From an uncultured Collinsella sp. (GTDB lineage: Bacteria; Actinomycetota; Coriobacteriia; Coriobacteriales; Coriobacteriaceae), in contig CAAELE010000013.1 of assembly GCA_900756765.1 (NCBI GenBank), positions 1 to 64,000 on the forward strand: a DNA stretch of 64,000 nucleotides. The letters run 5' to 3'. The notes beneath the pieces were generated by a model that saw only the letters and a program-made list of their open reading frames with translations, did no database searches and was not told where the DNA came from. This document shows, piece by piece, positions 36,251 through 44,289 of the stretch. A program made the translations under genes and the position numbers. Each line of letters starts with the position of its first letter. The stretch's first letter is position 1.

Positions 36251-36270
36251 TAGTTAGATAAACTAAACTA
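36251..36270 (-). promoter_or_regulatory. Operator candidate upstream of the metal ATPase pair
   Basis: Read on the minus strand, TAGTTTAGTTTATCTAACTA matches the feoB operator candidate at 15 of 20 positions. It lies in the outer palindrome AATAGTT...AACTATT (36249-36272). The 17-mer at 36220-36236 just before it is identical to one upstream of feoA. Confidence 0.5.
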
Positions 36271-36356
36271 TTTTCCAAAAGTGTGCTCGAGCAAACTTGT
36301 TTACTCGAGTGCTGAGGCACCGTGCCGCGTCCAATGCGGCAAAAGGGAGAAGCAAC

Positions 36357-36602
36357 ATGAAGAAGTCGACGTTCAATACCCTGCTTGTCGGTGGCGGTTT
36401 TCTGCTTGGCACGGCCGGCATCAAGCTGCTTACCAGCGCTCCGGTAAAGAATGCCTGCGTGCAGGGTATCGCGTGCGGCATGCGCATCAAGAATGGCTAC
36501 CAGGACATGGTCGAGCAGGCCAAGGCTAATGTCGACGACATGGTTGCCGAGGCGGCCTACATCACCCAGAGCGAGGCCGCTGCGGACAAGGCAGCCGAGT
36601 AG
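36357..36602 (+). CDS. Small membrane protein of the DUF6110 / PacL (DUF1490)-like type
   Basis: An 81-residue protein with one N-terminal helix (about 8-26) and an amphipathic helix containing APVKNACVQGIACGMRIKNG and VEQAKANVDDMVAEA. This pattern closely recalls mycobacterial PacL proteins, small membrane chaperones encoded beside P-type metal exporters. Unlike PacL1, the C-terminus (ITQSEAAADKAAE) has no obvious Asp/His metal-binding motif. It starts after AAAGGGAGA and precedes the ATPase by 18 bases, so the pair is an operon. Function is inferred from topology and context. Confidence 0.7.
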   Translation: MKKSTFNTLLVGGGFLLGTAGIKLLTSAPVKNACVQGIACGMRIKNGYQDMVEQAKANVDDMVAEAAYITQSEAAADKAAE

Positions 36603-36620
36603 CACTCCCAGGCACAAACT

Positions 36621-38696
36621 ATGAGATTCTCGATTATCAGCGAGATCCCCGGCAGGACCCGCCTCCAGTTGGCGGGTCCTGTGCCAGAGAGCGATCTCGA
36701 TGCGCTTCTAAAGCTCAGTGGCGAAATCGATGGCGTGCGCAAGGTGCGCGTCTACGGCCGCATCGGCCAGATGGCGCTCGAATATGACGAGCAGCGTCGT
36801 GCAGGCGTGCTCGATGCTCTGGGCGCACTCGACGCCCAGGCCATTGCCGACGCAAAGACGGGTTACGTGATGCAGCTTGAGCCACGCAAGCACAAGCTCG
36901 TTATGGATCTTGCCACACTCATCGGCGCCCACTATGCGCGCCGATGGTTTTTGCCCACGCCCCTGCGTGCGGTGTTTGTCGTAGCCGGTTACATGACCTT
37001 TTTGCGCGCCGCCCTTCATGAGCTGGCGCAGCCACGCCTGACCGTTCCTGTGCTCGACGCTTCGGCCATCGGCATTTCGTTCGTCAAACGCGACGTCGAC
37101 ACCGCGGGCCAGACGATGTTCCTGCTCAACGTGGGCGAGCTGCTCGAGGACTACACCCGCGCCATGAGCGAAAACGAGCTCATCAACTCGCTGCTCGACG
37201 TGCCCGACAAGGCGCAAAAGGTTGTCGGCGACACCGAGGTGAGCGTTCCCGCCACCGAGCTTGAGCCCGGCGATCTGGTCGCCGTGCGTACTGGCATGTC
37301 CATTTGTATCGATGGTGTTGTTGAGCAGGGGAGCGCTATGGTCAACCAGGCGACCCTGACCGGCGAGCCGCTTGCCGTCGAGCGCAGCGAAGGCGACGAC
37401 GTGTTCGCCGGAACCGTCGTGGAAGACGGTAGCATCTTGGTGCGCGTGCGCGCCAACACGGCTCAGACCAAGCTCCGCTCAATCGTCTCGCTCGTGCAGG
37501 CGGCCGACTCGCTCAAGTCCGAGGGCCAGTCGCACATGGAAGACCTCGCCAACAAGATCGTCCCGTGGAACTTCCTGCTCGCGGGCTTGGTTGCGTTCAC
37601 CACGCGAAGCCTCATCAAGACCTCGGCGGCGCTGATGGTCGACTACTCGTGCGCACTCAAGCTCACGGGTTCCGTTGCCGTCATGACCGCTATGAGCGAT
37701 GCTGCCAAGATGGGCGTCATGGTCAAGGGCGCGAAGTACTTTGAGTCGTTTGCCAAGGCCGATACCATTGTCTTTGATAAGACCGGCACGCTCACCGAGG
37801 CGCAGCCGCGTCTTACCTGTGTGCTCACCACCGATGGCTGGAGCGAGGACGAGATCCTGCGCCTTTCCGCTTGCTTGGAGGAACATTTTCCGCATCCGGT
37901 GGCGCGTGCCGTGGTCAATGCGGCACGTGAGCGCGGGCTCGAGCACCGCGAGCGCCATGCTGCCGTCGAGTACATCGTGGCGCACGGCATCGCTTCGTCC
38001 ATCGAAGGGCGTCGCGCCATCATCGGCTCGGCACACTTTGTGTTTGAGGACGAGAGCGCGCAGCTCGATTCCGACATTAAGGAGCAAATCGAGTCCCAGA
38101 TGCAGGCCCTGTCGCCGCTGTATCTGGCGGTCGACGGCACCGTTGTGGGCGTGCTCGGTATCGAGGACCCGCTTAAGCCCGGGGTCCGCGAGGCCATCGC
38201 CGACCTGCATGCGCTGGGCGTCAAGCATGTCGTTATGCTCACGGGCGATTCCGAGCGCACGGCCGAGCGCATTGCGCGAGAGGCAGGGGTTGACGAGTTT
38301 AAGGCCGAGCTGCTGCCCGAGGACAAGTACGCGTATGTAGAGCGCATTAAGGGCGAGGGGCGCCACGTTGCCATGGTGGGCGACGGCGTTAACGATTCGC
38401 CGGCACTCGGTTTGGCTGACGTGGGCCTGGCGATGGGTGGCGGAAGCGACATTGCCAAGGAGGTCGCAGACATCATCCTGACCGACACGGATCTGGCCGC
38501 GATCGTGCGCCTGCGCCGCATGAGCCAGGGCCTCGTTGATCGTTTGACGAGCTCCTATTCTAAGGTGATGCTCACCAACTCAGCGCTCCTGGCGCTGGGC
38601 ATTACCGGCGCGATTACCCCGCAGGCGTCGTCGCTGCTGCACAATGGCTCGACGATTGCCTACAGCCTGAGCAACGCGAAGGCATATCTGCGCTAG
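36621..38696 (+). CDS. Heavy-metal P1B-type ATPase
   Basis: A 691-residue metal pump. The N-terminal 70 residues form a degenerate HMA-like ferredoxin fold (FSIISEIPGRTRLQLAG) without a CxxC. Then come the actuator motif LTGEPLAVE, the phosphorylation site Asp386 in FDKTGTLTEAQP, and the hinge VGDGVNDSPAL. The membrane metal site reads VDYSCALKL, that is Ser-Cys-Ala where copper and zinc pumps have Cys-Pro-Cys. This points to a manganese, iron or cobalt-type exporter, comparable to mycobacterial CtpC, rather than copper or zinc. The partner gene upstream and the feo-like operator support a role in iron or manganese balance. Confidence 0.9.
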   Translation: MRFSIISEIPGRTRLQLAGPVPESDLDALLKLSGEIDGVRKVRVYGRIGQMALEYDEQRRAGVLDALGALDAQAIADAKTGYVMQLEPRKHKLVMDLATLIGAHYARRWFLPTPLRAVFVVAGYMTFLRAALHELAQPRLTVPVLDASAIGISFVKRDVDTAGQTMFLLNVGELLEDYTRAMSENELINSLLDVPDKAQKVVGDTEVSVPATELEPGDLVAVRTGMSICIDGVVEQGSAMVNQATLTGEPLAVERSEGDDVFAGTVVEDGSILVRVRANTAQTKLRSIVSLVQAADSLKSEGQSHMEDLANKIVPWNFLLAGLVAFTTRSLIKTSAALMVDYSCALKLTGSVAVMTAMSDAAKMGVMVKGAKYFESFAKADTIVFDKTGTLTEAQPRLTCVLTTDGWSEDEILRLSACLEEHFPHPVARAVVNAARERGLEHRERHAAVEYIVAHGIASSIEGRRAIIGSAHFVFEDESAQLDSDIKEQIESQMQALSPLYLAVDGTVVGVLGIEDPLKPGVREAIADLHALGVKHVVMLTGDSERTAERIAREAGVDEFKAELLPEDKYAYVERIKGEGRHVAMVGDGVNDSPALGLADVGLAMGGGSDIAKEVADIILTDTDLAAIVRLRRMSQGLVDRLTSSYSKVMLTNSALLALGITGAITPQASSLLHNGSTIAYSLSNAKAYLR

Positions 38697-38715
38697 CGCT
38701 TTTACTTGAGTTTAT

Positions 38716-38762
38716 GGCCTGCATTTGGACGGTGTTGCATCTGTCGGAATGCAGGCCTTTTG
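38716..38762 (+). terminator. Terminator after the ATPase
   Basis: GGCCTGCATT (38716-38725) pairs with AATGCAGGCC (38748-38757) followed by TTTT. The loop is long (22 bases). Confidence 0.7.
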
Positions 38763-38834
38763 CGTTTGACCATGTGCTAGCAGCAATATATAGTGATGCT
38801 AGCAAAGATAGCAGAAGTCGAAGGTGAGGTTGAG

Positions 38835-39188
38835 ATGGGTGCTGTTGGCAGCATGGCGCAGGTGAATGTTCGCGTCGATCGTCAGGTCAAGGACCATGCG
38901 GAGGAAGCGTTGCGGCTTTCGGGCGCCTCACTGCCCGAGCTCATCAAAAAGGTGGTGGCCAAGGTCGCGCAGGGTGGCGGGCAGTGCGAGGAAGTGCTTG
39001 CGGCCGTCGACGACCGGCAACAGGCCGTCGTGCCCGATACTCCGTTCGCCGCGTCGTGGGCAGCGGCAGACCGGCTTTACGCGGACCTGGGCATTGCTAC
39101 GTCGCCCGTATCCGACGATCGCGATTGGGACACAATCTATTCCGAAGCCATGGACGAGCGCTATCGCCAAAAGGGGATGATCCTGTGA
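38835..39188 (+). CDS. RelB/DinJ-type antitoxin
   Basis: A 117-residue protein whose first 50 residues match the ribbon-helix-helix antitoxin pattern (MAQVNVRVDRQVKDHAEEALRL split around residue 7, then GASLPELIKKVVAKVA). Such proteins bind DNA and neutralise a toxin with their C-terminal tail, here acidic and Trp-containing (DDRDWDTIYSEAMDERYRQ). The start at 38835 has AAGGTGAGG upstream; 38853 is an alternative. The stop overlaps the start of the next gene, the usual coupling of toxin-antitoxin pairs. RelB-like antitoxins normally pair with RelE-fold toxins; here the partner is a PIN protein. Confidence 0.75.
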   Translation: MGAVGSMAQVNVRVDRQVKDHAEEALRLSGASLPELIKKVVAKVAQGGGQCEEVLAAVDDRQQAVVPDTPFAASWAAADRLYADLGIATSPVSDDRDWDTIYSEAMDERYRQKGMIL

Positions 39189-39700
39189 GCGGGGCTCCCC
39201 TCAAGATCATGGTGGACGCCAACGTATGGGTTGATTCATTTTGCGTCGACCATGCCGAGTCGCTTGCCGCGCGTGCGTTTATCGGACGGGCTGCGGAATC
39301 TGGCGCAACGTTGCTCTTTCCGGTGCATATCGCCAAGGATGTACTGTATGTTGTCCAGCACGAGCTCAAGCGCAGGGTTATTGCTAAAAAAGGCTCGGTC
39401 GACGAAGCATCGGCACGAGCGATAGGCGATGCGGCGCTGGCGTTTGTTCGAAATATGACCGAAAACGCCACCGCCGTGGGCGCAGACGCATCCGATTTGT
39501 GGTTGGCCGATAAGTATCTAACGCTTCATCATGATTACGAGGATAATTTGGTGTTGGCGGCATGCAGACGCGCTGGGGCAGATTACTTGGTAACTAACGA
39601 TCGCAAACTGCTCGAACATGCCGATCTTGCAGCAAAGACACCTCGTCAAATGATGCCGATTCTTACTTTGGCCGAACGCGGCGGGCGGGTGTCCCGCTAA
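39185..39700 (+). CDS. PIN-domain protein, probable ribonuclease toxin
   Basis: A 171-residue PIN protein. The acidic residues of the fold are visible: Asp in VDANVWVDSF, Glu in the ARAFIGRAAESGA region, Asp in DYEDNLVLAACRRAGADYLV and the TNDRKLL signature. PIN toxins such as VapC cut RNA. The start is GTG at 39185, four bases inside the antitoxin stop (GTGA), with AAGGGGA upstream; ATG 39209 is possible. The association with a RelB-like antitoxin is unusual. Confidence 0.78.
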   Translation: MSGAPLKIMVDANVWVDSFCVDHAESLAARAFIGRAAESGATLLFPVHIAKDVLYVVQHELKRRVIAKKGSVDEASARAIGDAALAFVRNMTENATAVGADASDLWLADKYLTLHHDYEDNLVLAACRRAGADYLVTNDRKLLEHADLAAKTPRQMMPILTLAERGGRVSR

Positions 39701-40050
39701 CGTAAACCTATATGTGCGTCCCCTGGAGCTCCGTCACCCCAAAGGGTGCACACTATTTTGCCATGGACTGCCTAATTTCTTAAATACGCCGCCCCTCTAG
39801 AAGCCTTCTCAGTCCTGTCGACTCGATATTTTGGGTCAGATGGTCGGAAATCTGTTTCGGAGATGTGCTTTGTTGGGGGAGCCTCCGATGGATTGATGAG
39901 GCCAAGTGCTTCTAACCAAAGCGTTTATCTCGGCAAGTTCCAGGGACAGTTTACTTCTATCCTTTCGCCGGCTGGCTCCCAAATAACAAAGTTAGAGTGC
40001 TTGCGTACGGGTACATAAAGCGATACGCTAAAAGAAACATATGGAGGTTC
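39701..40050. other. Gene-free stretch after the toxin-antitoxin pair
   Basis: About 350 bases with mixed base composition, many stops in all frames and no repeat family of this window. No gene or strong terminator was recognised. It marks the change into an AT-richer patch that lasts to about 40860. Confidence 0.4.
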
Positions 40051-40107
40051 ATGATGCTATCAAGATTCGGAACCATATTTGGCAATAAGCGTCTTAGATG
40101 TGCTTAG
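40051..40107 (+). CDS. Possible 18-residue leader peptide
   Basis: ATG at 40051 opens MMLSRFGTIFGNKRLRCA and stops at 40107. A good ribosome site, TGGAGG, lies 4 bases upstream. It may be a small translated leader of the secreted protein gene that begins 36 bases later, or a decayed gene. Short length makes this weak. Confidence 0.25.
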   Translation: MMLSRFGTIFGNKRLRCA

Positions 40108-40142
40108 TTGATGGAGCTGAATTTATTTTAGGAGCGAGCATT

Positions 40143-40658
40143 ATGAACAAGCGCCTATCTTTACCTGTTGCATTACTACTGTTAGTGGCTGCCCTATCGC
40201 TGTTTACGCCCTCAATAGGGTTTGCGGATGATTTCCTGACTAATGACAATAGCGAATATCCAGTGAGTGTTTCATTTCAACTGAAAGATCGTGCGAGTCA
40301 GGAATATACCGTTATTTTGCCGGATGGAACTGAAGGCAAAATTGGAATTGAATATATTCCGACTATTGAGCCGTGTAACGCGTGGGATTCTTATTATCAA
40401 AACGCCTCTGGCACATGGAGGGTTTACTATAACTCGGTGATATTTCAGGAGTTCTACATTAAAATCGGCAATCATAAGATAACGAGTGCATGGGGTTCGA
40501 ATTATTCTGTTCCCCTGGGAACGGCATCTGATTCCTTTACCTGGAATAGTACACGAGCGCTACAGCGCGTGAATGTGTCTATACCAGGTTTGTATACTGG
40601 AAATGTGTTCTTGGGCGCAGAAATGCAGGGAACGACTCTGCACACCTATGCATACTAG
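40143..40658 (+). CDS. Small secreted protein (possibly DUF5626-like)
   Basis: A 171-residue protein with a clear signal peptide (MNKRLSLPVALLLLVAALSL, cleavage near GFADD). The mature part is beta-rich and aromatic: TWRVYYNSVIFQEFYIKIG followed by KITSAWG. This recalls DUF5626-type secreted proteins, whose function is unknown; the match is from memory. AT-rich codon use differs strongly from the neighbours, which suggests recent transfer. TAGGAG precedes the start. A tiny membrane protein gene follows after 12 bases. Confidence 0.65.
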   Translation: MNKRLSLPVALLLLVAALSLFTPSIGFADDFLTNDNSEYPVSVSFQLKDRASQEYTVILPDGTEGKIGIEYIPTIEPCNAWDSYYQNASGTWRVYYNSVIFQEFYIKIGNHKITSAWGSNYSVPLGTASDSFTWNSTRALQRVNVSIPGLYTGNVFLGAEMQGTTLHTYAY

Positions 40659-40670
40659 GGCGGTGGTTTT

Positions 40671-40769
40671 GTGCGCGGTCCCGAAATCGTCTTACTTGCG
40701 ATACTAATTGCGCTTATCGTGCTCGGATTTAGGCTGGTACGTTGGATTGTGCGAAAAGCAAAGCGTTAA
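40671..40769 (+). CDS. 32-residue single-helix membrane protein
   Basis: GTG at 40671 opens a frame reading RGPEIVLLAILIALIVLGFR after the start residue, then LVRWIVRKAKR and stop. One hydrophobic helix is followed by a strongly basic tail. GGCGGTGG upstream can serve as ribosome site. It lies 12 bases after the secreted protein gene and is probably cotranscribed. Such small cationic helices occur as toxin, export or immunity helpers; the role here is unknown. Confidence 0.45.
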   Translation: MRGPEIVLLAILIALIVLGFRLVRWIVRKAKR

Positions 40770-40797
40770 TTAGCCTGGACAGATATCATTTTTAGTC

Positions 40798-40860
40798 GAA
40801 GAGCAAGCTGGATCTCTCAAATCTCTCATGTGACTATGTGCTGTATCTGGCTTGCTCTTC
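40798..40860. terminator. Hairpin between convergent genes
   Basis: GAAGAGCAAGC (40798-40808) pairs with GCTTGCTCTTC (40850-40860), with a long loop. It ends the small-protein unit and may serve the minus-strand gene at 40889. Confidence 0.55.
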
Positions 40861-40888
40861 AATTATGGCTCGAAATGAGAACTAAGTC

Positions 40889-41326
40889 TTAAAGCCGCGT
40901 TTTTATGGCAGCGGCTTCGGCGAGCTTATCTGCTGCTGTGACATCGGATTGATTGAGGGCAGCGAGACTGCGGTAGAGCCATTCGTTGACCTGGGTGTTC
41001 TTGACGCCAGCGGTTTTGGTGAGGATGGCTATAGCGCTGATTTCGGCAAAGAGTTCGGCCTTTGCACCCGTGAGCTCGCCAAGCTCGATGTCGTGATGTG
41101 CGGTGACGCCGCGGTTTTCGCTTACGTGGTCGATGAAGCCGCGGACGGTTTCAACGTGCTCGGCGAGTGTGGCCTCATCGGCGCCGTCGGTGAGCGCGTT
41201 GAGGGCGCCCGTGACCACGAGGGCGGGATGTCCGCAGGGGACAAAGCCCTCGATGACATCCATAGCTTCGGTAATGGTTGAGCCCAGGCCTGCGAGGGCA
41301 TTGACGAGTTGCTGCTTGGTATCCAT
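40889..41326 (-). CDS. Conserved-looking helical protein of unknown function
   Basis: A 145-residue cytoplasmic protein predicted to be mainly helical, acidic and Ala-rich (TITEAMDVIEGFVPCGHPALVVTG in two parts). It has one Cys-Gly-His motif near residue 31 and no membrane segment. I do not recognise the family. Coding is supported by normal codon use and by AAAGGACC upstream of the start on the minus strand. It is divergent from ssrA, with about 240 bases of shared promoter region between them, and has no functional neighbour. Confidence 0.6.
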   Translation of the reverse strand: MDTKQQLVNALAGLGSTITEAMDVIEGFVPCGHPALVVTGALNALTDGADEATLAEHVETVRGFIDHVSENRGVTAHHDIELGELTGAKAELFAEISAIAILTKTAGVKNTQVNEWLYRSLAALNQSDVTAADKLAEAAAIKTRL

Positions 41327-41565
41327 AACGGTCCTTTCGAAGGGTCAATTGTGCTTGGCGAAAATATACGTGACGCGATCGGTAGCAAAAGTGCGAAGTG
41401 CAGCGCACATTGGGGTCTTCACAGCTCGTGCATAGAGCAGCTTTCTGCCTTTAGAACGTGGTAAGATAGCTATCCACGAGCGGGGTTCGCCCCGCGTGTT
41501 CCTTGAAAAGTCGACGGTTATCGGGTGTTTGCAGGCCCGATACCATCCAGACTTTCCCGACATTC

Positions 41566-41929
41566 GGGGGCGACTGGTTTCGACACGATAGCTCTGAGAG
41601 AGGAAGCAAGCCGAGGTCTCCTCGCCTCGTTAAACAGGGGTACCGTCAAATTGAATTGACAACAACTCTTCTTTTGAGCCTATGGCTCTCGCTGCTTAGT
41701 TTATAGCGGCGCGTCAACCCGGTGATTTCCCCGACACCGGTGCGACGTCATTTTAGGGGAATGCTCCTGCGCACGTAATCGGTATGGCGCAGGCTAAGAC
41801 CGAACCGGTTAGGACGCCGCGAGCGTGTCGCTGCGCGCAAAGCGTCCGAGACAAAACCAGCGACTGAGCTTGGAGATGCCGATCAGGGGGCTTTCGTGGA
41901 CCGGAGTTCGATTCTCCGCGCCTCCACCA
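41566..41929 (+). ncRNA. ssrA: tmRNA
   Basis: The 5' end GGGGGCGACTGGTTTCGAC and 3' end ATTCTCCGCGCCTCCACCA form the tRNA-like acceptor (7 pairs) with an encoded CCA and a T arm. Inside, the tag frame reads DNNSSFEPMALAA followed by TAG at 41697-41699; the resume codon is near 41655-41658. tmRNA with SmpB rescues stalled ribosomes and tags the product for proteolysis. The pseudoknot-rich body and length of about 364 bases are normal. Confidence 0.95.
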
Positions 41930-41940
41930 ATAGTTACAGG

Positions 41941-41974
41941 CAGGTAGATACTTATATCTACCTGTCTTTTTATT
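41941..41974 (+). terminator. tmRNA terminator
   Basis: CAGGTAGATA-CTTA-TATCTACCTG (41941-41964) followed by a T-rich tract. Confidence 0.9.
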
Positions 41975-41984
41975 TCTTGTCCGT

Positions 41985-42216
41985 ACCGCGGAGAATCGAA
42001 CTCTATGCAGGGCGCGGGCGTAAAGAAAACGCGTGAGCGTTTTTAGCCCGCGGGCGAGGGCGCCGGCAGGCGCCCGAAGCCGGTGCGGATTTGCGAAGCA
42101 AATACGCGGATTCTCCGCGCAAAGTCCCAGCTAGATATAGATGCGATGCCGATCGGGCGTCTTGCCCCGGCCTCAACCCATCAGCGGATCCCCCAAACCG
42201 CGGAGAATCGAACTCT
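41985..42216. repeat. Segment bounded by 20-bp repeats derived from the tmRNA 3' end
   Basis: ACCGCGGAGAATCGAACTCT occurs at 41985-42004 and again at 42197-42216. Its complement contains GAGTTCGATTCTCCGCG, 17 bases of the tmRNA T arm (41904-41920). The 192 bases between hold GC-rich hairpins and no gene. This looks like a scar of integration at ssrA, but the repeats are inverted relative to the tmRNA, which simple site-specific integration does not explain. Confidence 0.6.
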
Positions 42217-42288
42217 GCTCCAAAACCAATGCGCTCTCTATCCCAAAACTGGGTAGAAGAAGCCCAAACGAAACAGCAGGAGGTCAAC

Positions 42289-43167
42289 ATGACTGCAGAA
42301 GATAAGGCAAAGAACGCCGGCAAGGTCGCGCTCGTTTTGGAGGGCGGTAGTTTTCGCGGGCAGTTTACCGCGGGCGTGCTCGACGTCCTCATGGAGACCG
42401 GCGTCGAGATTCCGGCGGTATATGGCGTATCGGCCGGCGCCCTCAACGGCGTGAACTACAAGTCGCACCAGATCGGCCGTGCCAACCGCATCAACCTGGC
42501 TTTCTGCAACGACAACCGCTTCATGGGCGCCGCATCGTTTGCGTCCACGGGCTCCATCGTCGGCTACGACTTTATCTTCAACGATGTCCAGGACCGCCTG
42601 GATCCCTTTGACAACGAGACGTTTGATGCGAGCCCCATCGAGATGTACGCCGTCGCGACGGACATGCTCTTTGGAACTGCCGCGTACCTGCCGGTCAAAA
42701 GCGCCGTGCTCGACCTCGATGCCGTGCGCGCCTCGACGTCGCTGCCGCTGGTGACGCCGCCGGTCGAGATTGACGGGCACAAATACGTCGACGGTGGCGT
42801 AGCCGATTCGGTTCCCATCGAGCACGTGCTGGAGGAGGCGGGCTTCGATCGCGCGGTTGTCATTGTCACGCAGGACCGCTCGTACGAGAAAAAGCCCTAC
42901 GAGTTTATGCCCGCCGCGCGCGCCCGCTATGCCGACTACCCCTACCTGCTCGAGGCTATCGAGACACGCCACGACCGCTATAACATCCAGCGCATGCATC
43001 TGTGGAAGTATGAGCGCGAGGGCCGCGCACTGGTCGTTGCTCCGCAAAAGCCGGTCGAGGTCGGCCACGTTGAGCACGATCCGGCAAAGCTCCTCGACCT
43101 GTATATTCAGGGCCGCCAGGAGGCAAAGCGCTTGCTGGGAGATATCGAGGCATTTGTCGAGCGCTAG
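42289..43167 (+). CDS. Patatin-like phospholipase
   Basis: A 292-residue acyl hydrolase. Patatin motifs are clear: the oxyanion loop LEGGSFRGQFTAGVLD, the nucleophile serine in YGVSAGALNG and the catalytic aspartate in VDGGVADSVP. Such proteins cleave phospholipid or other lipid esters and belong to the YjjU/RssA-like bacterial group. Substrate is unknown. The start at 42289 follows CAGGAGGT; the longer frame upstream runs through the repeat segment. It stands alone between the ssrA scar and the ribosomal operon. Confidence 0.9.
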   Translation: MTAEDKAKNAGKVALVLEGGSFRGQFTAGVLDVLMETGVEIPAVYGVSAGALNGVNYKSHQIGRANRINLAFCNDNRFMGAASFASTGSIVGYDFIFNDVQDRLDPFDNETFDASPIEMYAVATDMLFGTAAYLPVKSAVLDLDAVRASTSLPLVTPPVEIDGHKYVDGGVADSVPIEHVLEEAGFDRAVVIVTQDRSYEKKPYEFMPAARARYADYPYLLEAIETRHDRYNIQRMHLWKYEREGRALVVAPQKPVEVGHVEHDPAKLLDLYIQGRQEAKRLLGDIEAFVER

Positions 43168-43230
43168 TGTCGCGGCGTCATGACCCATGGACGACATGTG
43201 CAGAAAGTCTGGTCAGAACCAAAATACCTG

Positions 43231-43258
43231 TTGACTCGGGCGGCGAGCGGGGTAATAT
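43231..43258 (+). promoter_or_regulatory. Promoter of rplM-rpsI
   Basis: TTGACT (43231-43236) and TAATAT (43253-43258) with a 16-base spacer give a strong sigma-A-type promoter, leaving a leader of about 60 bases before the GTG start. Confidence 0.7.
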
Positions 43259-43324
43259 GGACGGGTTACTTGCAGAGCCCCGTGAATCTCTGTAACAACA
43301 CGTACTGTACATGGAGGAGTCTAA

Positions 43325-43768
43325 GTGATTTCGAAATCGACTCACTACGCCAAGCAGGGCGAGGTCCAGCGCAACTGGGTTCTCGTCGACGCCGATGGTG
43401 CTGTCCTGGGCCGTCTTGCCACCCAGATCGCAATGATCCTGCGCGGTAAGAACAAGCCCCAGTTCACGCCTAACAGCGACTGCGGCGACTTCGTTGTCGT
43501 CATCAACGCCGATAAGGTCCAGCTTACCGGTAACAAGGCCGACACGAAGACCTATTATCGCCACAGCGGCTACAACGGCGGCCTCAAGGCTGAGAGCTTC
43601 CGCCAGGCTATGGAGAAGCACCCGGAGAAGGTCATCGAGCGCGCCGTTCGCGGCATGCTGCCCAAGACCACCCTCGGCCGTGCCCAGATGACCAAGCTTA
43701 AGGTCTACGCTGGTGCCGAGCATCCGCACGCTGCCCAGAACCCCACGAAGATTGAGCTGGAGGCTTAA
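43325..43768 (+). CDS. rplM: 50S ribosomal protein uL13
   Basis: A 147-residue L13, of normal length. [18 protein letters not shown], the [16 protein letters not shown] segment and [13 protein letters not shown] are diagnostic. It binds 23S rRNA early in large-subunit assembly. The start is GTG at 43325 after TGGAGGAG. Two bases separate its stop from the rpsI start, so L13 and S9 are cotranscribed as usual. Confidence 0.97.
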   Translation: MISKSTHYAKQGEVQRNWVLVDADGAVLGRLATQIAMILRGKNKPQFTPNSDCGDFVVVINADKVQLTGNKADTKTYYRHSGYNGGLKAESFRQAMEKHPEKVIERAVRGMLPKTTLGRAQMTKLKVYAGAEHPHAAQNPTKIELEA

Positions 43769-43770
43769 AG

Positions 43771-44166
<396 letters not shown>

Positions 44167-44198
44167 GGTTTTATCTCCTTTCGAGATACAATGTACAA

Positions 44199-44240
44199 GC
44201 GGGGCCTGCCGATTCCTCGGCGGGTCCCGCTTTTCTTTTT
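44199..44240 (+). terminator. Terminator of the rplM-rpsI operon
   Basis: A 14-bp stem (44199-44212 with 44217-44230, one mismatch) with TTTTCTTTTT after it. Confidence 0.88.
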
Positions 44241-44289
44241 CGACTAGGGTGGGCGGTTGCATATCGCCTGCTAGGGAAGGAGCGATCCT

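Noticed and set aside
42091..42288. N-terminal extension of the patatin-like protein
   Set aside because: It would run through the tmRNA-derived repeat segment; a strong ribosome site marks 42289.
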